DNA of 17,078 nt from a bacterium (lineage in GTDB: Bacteria; Patescibacteriota; WWE3; 2-01-FULL-39-13; JAQBTZ01), in NCBI GenBank assembly GCA_027624675.1, contig JAQBTZ010000003.1, forward strand, positions 1 through 17,078, given 5' to 3'. Both the position numbers and the translations under genes were made by a program. The stretch's first letter is position 1, and each line of letters opens with the position of its first letter. A model generated the notes under the pieces. The model was not told the DNA's origin. It did no database searches and saw only the letters and a list, made by a program, of their open reading frames with translations. Below, one piece after another: positions 13,123-17,078 of the stretch.

Positions 13123-14893
13123 AACAGACGAACAATTAAAATCTGAGCTACAACTTTTTAAAACTGAGAGCATACTTGGTATTGACACCGAAGTTTTTCA
13201 ACCAAATTTTTATACAAATCACTTACTAACAATACAAATTTCAAATGGAACAATAGCCTGGGTTATAAACTGTACCAAGGTTTCAAATATCTCATCATTA
13301 GACGCAATATTTAACGACGTGAAAGGTTTAAAGGTATTTCAAAACTCTGTATTTGATATTCAGATTTTAAAACAAGTATTTAATTTTGAGTTTGAAAATA
13401 TTTATGATACTTTTTTAGCAGAAAAATTGATCACAGCAGGTAGTTTAGAAGAATCAAATTTGCAGGCAATTACAAAAAAATATTTGGAAAAAGATATTGT
13501 TAAAAATTGGGAAGACTTAGATTTTGAAAGTATATTTAAAACAAAAGAAATTAATCCTGACCAACTAGATTATGCAGCAACTGACGCACTTGTACTACCA
13601 GAAATTTACAAAAAGCAGTTTGAAAAGGTAAAAGAACAAGAGATTGAAAATGTATTAGAGCTCGAACATCAAGTTGCATTTGTTGTTGTTGATATGCAAA
13701 TGCGTGGAACTTTTGTTAAAAAAGAAAGTTGGCAAGATTTAATAGCAGAGTTACAGAAAGAAAGGGATTTAATTAATCAAAAAATTCAATCTCAGGTTGC
13801 TCAGTTTTACAACTCTGAGGCACTTAATATGTTTGAAACTACCACTGACTATATTAACCTAAATAGTCCAAAGCAGGTTTTAGATTTATTTAATGATAAA
13901 TTAAATATTAAGATAAAATCAACAAGAGAGTACGAGATAGAAAAAATTGATCATCCAATCGCAAAGTTATTATTAAGTTACAGAGAGCATGAAAAATTAC
14001 TTAAGGCATTTGGTCAAAATTTGTTAGATAAGATTAGTCCTGTTACAAATCGAATCCACCCAGAATACAAACAACTAGGTAGTGATACAGGTAGGTTTTC
14101 CTGTGTTAATCCTAACTTTCAACAAATTCCTAAAGGTGGAGTTGGTAAAAAGATACGAGAATTTTTTGTACCAGAAAAAGGTAATAAATATATAGTGGCT
14201 GACTATTCTCAACAAGAACTTAGAATTTTAGCCTATTACAGTCAAGACCCAGAATTTTTAAAATCGTTTCAGCAAGGTATAGATTTACACAAACTAACTG
14301 CAAGTAAACTTTTTAATGTTGACCTTGAAAAAGTAACACCAGAACAAAGAGATAGTGCTAAAACATTAAATTTTGGAATAATATATGGTATGGGGCCAAG
14401 GGCACTTGCTGCAAGCTTAGATATAGATTTTAATAGTGGGAAAGATTTATTAGATAAGTATAACGTAACGTATAAATTTGTTAGAGAATTTTTAGATAGG
14501 TCAGGTAACGAGGCAATAGCAAAAGGTTATACAACAACTTTGTATGGTAGAAAAAGATTTTACGGCGTGCCTAAAGAAAAAACTGCAGATTTTGATAGGA
14601 TGATGGCAGGAATAAAGCGAGCAGCAATGAACCACCCAATACAAGGAACAGGTGCTGATATGATAAAGCTTGCATTAGTTGCAATCTCAAAAAAATTAAA
14701 ACAAGAAAATCTAGATGCGCAAATAATAAATACAATACATGATGAAATAATGATTGAGTGTTTAGAAAAAGATGCAGAAAAATCTTTACAAATTGCAGAA
14801 CAAGAAATGATAAATGCTGGCGCAATGATATTAAAAGATGTGCCAATAAAAGTCGAAGCTAGGATTGTTGATAGTTGGGGAGAGAAAGGGTAA
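13103..14893 (+). CDS. polA: DNA polymerase I, Klenow-like (3'-5' exonuclease plus polymerase, no 5' nuclease)
   Basis: A 596-residue family A polymerase. An N-terminal DnaQ/RNase D-like 3'-5' exonuclease (about 1-175) has all metal ligands: Asp28 and Glu30 in GIDTEV, Asp85 in QNSVFD, Tyr157 and Asp161 in YAATD. The polymerase domain (about 185-596) has GSDTGRFSCVNPNFQQIP, motif A VADYSQQELR (Asp367), motif B around Lys420 and Tyr428 (KTLNFGIIYG), NHPIQGTGADMIK, and motif C HDE (546-548). Phe424 is the usual dNTP-preferring residue. The FEN-like 5' nuclease of standard PolA (about 300 residues) is absent, and gatB leaves no room for it upstream, so primer removal would need a separate nuclease. 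It overlaps gatB by 20 bp and ends 13 bp before the cytosine methyltransferase. Confidence 0.95.
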   Translation: MEIRLIETDEQLKSELQLFKTESILGIDTEVFQPNFYTNHLLTIQISNGTIAWVINCTKVSNISSLDAIFNDVKGLKVFQNSVFDIQILKQVFNFEFENIYDTFLAEKLITAGSLEESNLQAITKKYLEKDIVKNWEDLDFESIFKTKEINPDQLDYAATDALVLPEIYKKQFEKVKEQEIENVLELEHQVAFVVVDMQMRGTFVKKESWQDLIAELQKERDLINQKIQSQVAQFYNSEALNMFETTTDYINLNSPKQVLDLFNDKLNIKIKSTREYEIEKIDHPIAKLLLSYREHEKLLKAFGQNLLDKISPVTNRIHPEYKQLGSDTGRFSCVNPNFQQIPKGGVGKKIREFFVPEKGNKYIVADYSQQELRILAYYSQDPEFLKSFQQGIDLHKLTASKLFNVDLEKVTPEQRDSAKTLNFGIIYGMGPRALAASLDIDFNSGKDLLDKYNVTYKFVREFLDRSGNEAIAKGYTTTLYGRKRFYGVPKEKTADFDRMMAGIKRAAMNHPIQGTGADMIKLALVAISKKLKQENLDAQIINTIHDEIMIECLEKDAEKSLQIAEQEMINAGAMILKDVPIKVEARIVDSWGEKG

Positions 14894-14906
14894 GGTTAAT
14901 TAATAT

Positions 14907-16181
14907 ATGAATGAGAAATACAAAGTAACTAGTCTATTTTCGGGCTGTGGAGGGCTTGACCTTGGTTTTATAAATGCAGGGTTTGAAGTTGTTTGGGCAA
15001 ACGATTTTTTTAGTGATGCAGTTGAGACATATAAGAATAATATAGATACACATATTGTACTTGGAGATATTACAAAAATTCCAAGTGAAAAAATTCCAGA
15101 TGACTTTGATGTTCTTTTAGGGGGCTTTCCATGCCAGGGATTTTCAGTTGCTAATACAAAAAGAAATATGGATGATAAGAGAAATTTTTTGTATAAAGAA
15201 CTTTTACGTTTGATTAAAGACAAGCAACCAAAATTCTTTGTAGGTGAAAATGTGAAAGGGTTATTATCAATGCAACAGGGAAAGGTAATAGAGATGATTA
15301 TTGAGGACTTTAGATCTATAGGTTATAAAGTTGAGTATAAATTGCTTAAAGCATCTGATTATGGAGTGCCTCAAAATAGAGAAAGAGTTGTCATTATCGG
15401 AAATAGATTGGGTTTAAAAAATCCTTTTCCTAAGATAACACATGGGTTAGAAAATAATTTATTTGATAGAAACTTAAAACCATATATTTCTGTTAAGGAA
15501 GTTGTAGGACATTTAGCAGATATCAGAACAAGGGATATTTCTTTTGAGCTAAATGGAAAGTTAATTCATAATCATGTTGCCAGAATGAATGTTGCGGACA
15601 AATTTTGGGGAAGGAAACATAATGTTAATCAAGATGAAATTTGTGGTTATCTAAGATATTGGAGAGATAAAAGCGGTTGGTCAACAAAAAAAGTTGATGA
15701 GCATTTTGGATATGCATATACTGCAGGACATTGGTTTCGAAAAGATAATAACTCAGGTAGTATACCAAATCCAAGCGATTGGCGAGAATTAAAAAAACTT
15801 TTTAATTTTGATGATAAGTATGATTTAGCAGCTACAGAGTTAGAACTTAAAGATATAAAATTTGAACAGTCTTTAAGAATTAGTAATTGGGAATTACCTA
15901 GTGATACAATAACTGCAACAGGTCCAGAAATTCATCCAAACAGAGAAAGAAGAATGTCCGTTAGAGAATGTGCAATAATTCAAACATTTCCAGATGATTT
16001 TGTTTTTTATGGAAGTTTGGGAAGTATGTATAAACAAATTGGAAATGCAGTTCCTGTTTTGTTAGCGGAAAAAATTGCAGAAGTAATAAAATTAGAATTA
16101 GATAAATATGAGCAATCTATCTCAAATACAGAAGAAGCAATTAATACAAATCGAATTATTAGAGAGAAAGTATTTAAATAA
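14907..16181 (+). CDS. type II DNA (cytosine-5-)-methyltransferase
   Basis: A 424-residue m5C methyltransferase. Motif I is SLFSGCGGLDLGF (9-21). Motif IV GGFPCQGFS carries catalytic Cys76. Motif VI is GENVKG (113-118). Motif VIII is YGVPQNRERVVIIG with Gln156, Arg158 and Arg160. Motif X is YKQIGNAVPVLLAEKIA near 375-391. Between VIII and X lies the target-recognition region (about 200-340), with GHWFRKD and SIPNPSDW. The recognition sequence cannot be read from it. It protects host DNA from the endonuclease encoded just downstream, whose start lies 74 bp inside this gene. It follows polA by 13 bp without a clear promoter of its own; AAGG 12 nt or so upstream is a weak Shine-Dalgarno sequence. 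Such modules are usually acquired horizontally. Confidence 0.94.
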   Translation: MNEKYKVTSLFSGCGGLDLGFINAGFEVVWANDFFSDAVETYKNNIDTHIVLGDITKIPSEKIPDDFDVLLGGFPCQGFSVANTKRNMDDKRNFLYKELLRLIKDKQPKFFVGENVKGLLSMQQGKVIEMIIEDFRSIGYKVEYKLLKASDYGVPQNRERVVIIGNRLGLKNPFPKITHGLENNLFDRNLKPYISVKEVVGHLADIRTRDISFELNGKLIHNHVARMNVADKFWGRKHNVNQDEICGYLRYWRDKSGWSTKKVDEHFGYAYTAGHWFRKDNNSGSIPNPSDWRELKKLFNFDDKYDLAATELELKDIKFEQSLRISNWELPSDTITATGPEIHPNRERRMSVRECAIIQTFPDDFVFYGSLGSMYKQIGNAVPVLLAEKIAEVIKLELDKYEQSISNTEEAINTNRIIREKVFK

Positions 16182-16917
16182 ATATTTTCATTTTCTAAAA
16201 TTTGTAGAAGATGAGCTTTTGTTTGGGTTTAAGACTAAAGCAAAGATTCAAGATGATTGGATTGGTTTATATAAGTCTGGTATTTCTGATTTTGCAGTTG
16301 GTGCTGAAAGAATCGTATATTCTTTGCTAAATGGGAAAGGAATAGGACAACCAAACTCTTCTCCCGTTGGGGCAGATTTATTTTTTGAAGTTGAAGATGC
16401 TTTTATCCATATAGATTTAAAAACAGTTGGTGCATCTTTGATTGGAAATACTAACATTGGAGATTATACAAAAAATATATTTGTAGGCACAAATCAAAAT
16501 AGTTACAAGGGAAATATGGTTGTAAACGTAGGTGCAGAAAATAAAGAGTTTAGAGAATATACACCTTCGTTACCTACAAGGTATAACAAAAATAAAGATA
16601 ACCAAAAATTATGTTTATCTTATTTTATTACTATACTTTATGATAAAGATACTCTAGATATTCTTGTGATGTGTATTGTATGTATGCCAAATGGCGAGTT
16701 AGAGCCTCTTTATACTACAAGAGTGTTACAAGCTGGAAAAAATTTAGATAAAACTAGATTTAGATTTACTGATGTTCCTGATTTTGAGTTACTAAAAGAA
16801 AACATGAAACGAATAAAGGTAATATATTTTGATAAAAATATGGGTTCTTTATATAAAGATAAGTTAGGTTTTTTTGAGAATTTATTTGATAGCCAAGAGA
16901 AAGAGTTTTGTAATTAG
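16108..16917 (+). CDS. probable type II restriction endonuclease (PD-(D/E)XK fold)
   Basis: A 269-residue protein that I cannot place in a named restriction enzyme family. A PD-(D/E)XK-type active site is visible: PVGAD (Asp90), then LFFEVEDAFIHIDLK with Asp103-x-Lys105, on two predicted strands. GAERIVYSLLNGKG before it suits the first helix of the fold. The context, directly behind and overlapping (74 bp) an m5C methyltransferase, supports the partner endonuclease role. The ATG at 16108 is the only ATG, GTG or TTG in frame before the conserved part, so the long overlap looks real, and translation may depend on the methyltransferase message, keeping the nuclease late and low. There is no Shine-Dalgarno sequence and no controller (C) gene. 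The recognition site is unknown. Confidence 0.78.
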   Translation: MSNLSQIQKKQLIQIELLERKYLNKYFHFLKFVEDELLFGFKTKAKIQDDWIGLYKSGISDFAVGAERIVYSLLNGKGIGQPNSSPVGADLFFEVEDAFIHIDLKTVGASLIGNTNIGDYTKNIFVGTNQNSYKGNMVVNVGAENKEFREYTPSLPTRYNKNKDNQKLCLSYFITILYDKDTLDILVMCIVCMPNGELEPLYTTRVLQAGKNLDKTRFRFTDVPDFELLKENMKRIKVIYFDKNMGSLYKDKLGFFENLFDSQEKEFCN

Positions 16918-16976
16918 TAGTAAACCCACTCGATTTCGTATTAGTTTCGGGTACTTGAATTACTTATAATTATTTG

Positions 16977-17078
16977 TTATTCAATTATTACAATCTTTAA
17001 GGGGTCAACGTATTCCCCATAATTGATTTCGTTAATGATTTTTTTGGTATCTCTTTTGGTAAATAATTTTCTTTAGAG
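16977..17078 (-). pseudogene. 3' end of a minus-strand gene, apparently frameshifted, cut by the window edge
   Basis: On the minus strand the reading frame ending at the TAA at 16979-16977 has a protein-like C-terminus (IINEINYGEYVDPLKIVIIE), but it meets a TAA at 17075-17073. A second frame is open from the window edge (YLPKEIPKK) up to a run of seven A (17045-17039 on the minus strand), then goes out of phase and stops at 16997. One added base in the A run would join the two into a continuous reading. So this is either a gene with a homopolymer indel (natural or a sequencing error) or the debris of one. It converges on the endonuclease gene. No family is recognisable in about 33 residues. 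Confidence 0.4.

Noticed and set aside
14571..14846. Minus-strand open frame inside polA
   Set aside because: Leu-rich shadow of the polymerase motif B-C region; the sense strand is clearly coding.
16955..16984. Hairpin TTGAAT...ATTCAA behind the endonuclease gene as its terminator
   Set aside because: Only a 6-bp AT-rich stem with a long loop and no T tract; too weak to call.
1..17078. CRISPR array, insertion sequence, integrase or prophage structure
   Set aside because: No regularly spaced direct repeats, transposase, integrase or att-like duplicated tRNA ends were seen. The DinD-like gene alone does not make a prophage.
1..17078. Alternative genetic code with UGA as Gly, known in some CPR lineages
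   Set aside because: All recognisable proteins close at full length without internal UGA, and UGA ends the HEPN-like gene exactly where gatB begins.

Overview
The window is AT-rich and densely packed, and all reading frames fit the standard bacterial code: TAA, TAG and one TGA are used as stops, and Trp is TGG. Single-copy small enzymes, tight gene spacing, few Shine-Dalgarno sequences, a GatCAB amidotransferase operon and a DNA polymerase I without a 5' nuclease domain suggest a reduced-genome bacterium of the Patescibacteria/CPR type. That placement is inference; no marker here fixes the phylum.

Left part (1-5607) holds short transcription units of alternating orientation. A SAM methyltransferase and an HD-domain protein (+) meet an NfeD / SPFH-stomatin membrane pair (-) at a hairpin that looks like a bidirectional terminator. 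A lipid-linked oligosaccharide flippase (+) then meets a membrane-anchored Ig-like protein (-), and a second HD phosphohydrolase (+) meets a HAD-like protein (-). Both of these last convergent pairs overlap by exactly 8 bp.

Middle part (5600-8328) is mostly on the minus strand: a LysM membrane protein with its own terminator, a Bro-N/DinD-like gene, tRNA-Gly(CCC), the HAD-like gene, and tRNA-Asp(GTC). The 3' side of tRNA-Asp carries about 110 bp of consecutive hairpins, including two mutually exclusive pairings.

Right part (8329-16917) looks like one long plus-strand operon: lemA, htpX-like protease, gatC, gatA, a small HEPN-like protein, gatB, a proofreading DNA polymerase I, a 5-methylcytosine methyltransferase and a PD-(D/E)XK restriction endonuclease. 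Gaps are 13 bp or less and several genes overlap. The restriction-modification pair is a compact type II system at the operon's end. The right edge holds the C-terminal end of a minus-strand reading frame that appears frameshifted at a run of seven A/T.

Points most worth a second look: (i) the hairpin cluster behind tRNA-Asp; (ii) the HEPN-like gene wedged between gatA and gatB; (iii) a repeated promoter layout in which the -10 hexamer lies 6-8 nt before ATG, implying leaderless mRNAs; (iv) the promoterless-looking restriction-modification pair; (v) the possible frameshift at the right edge.
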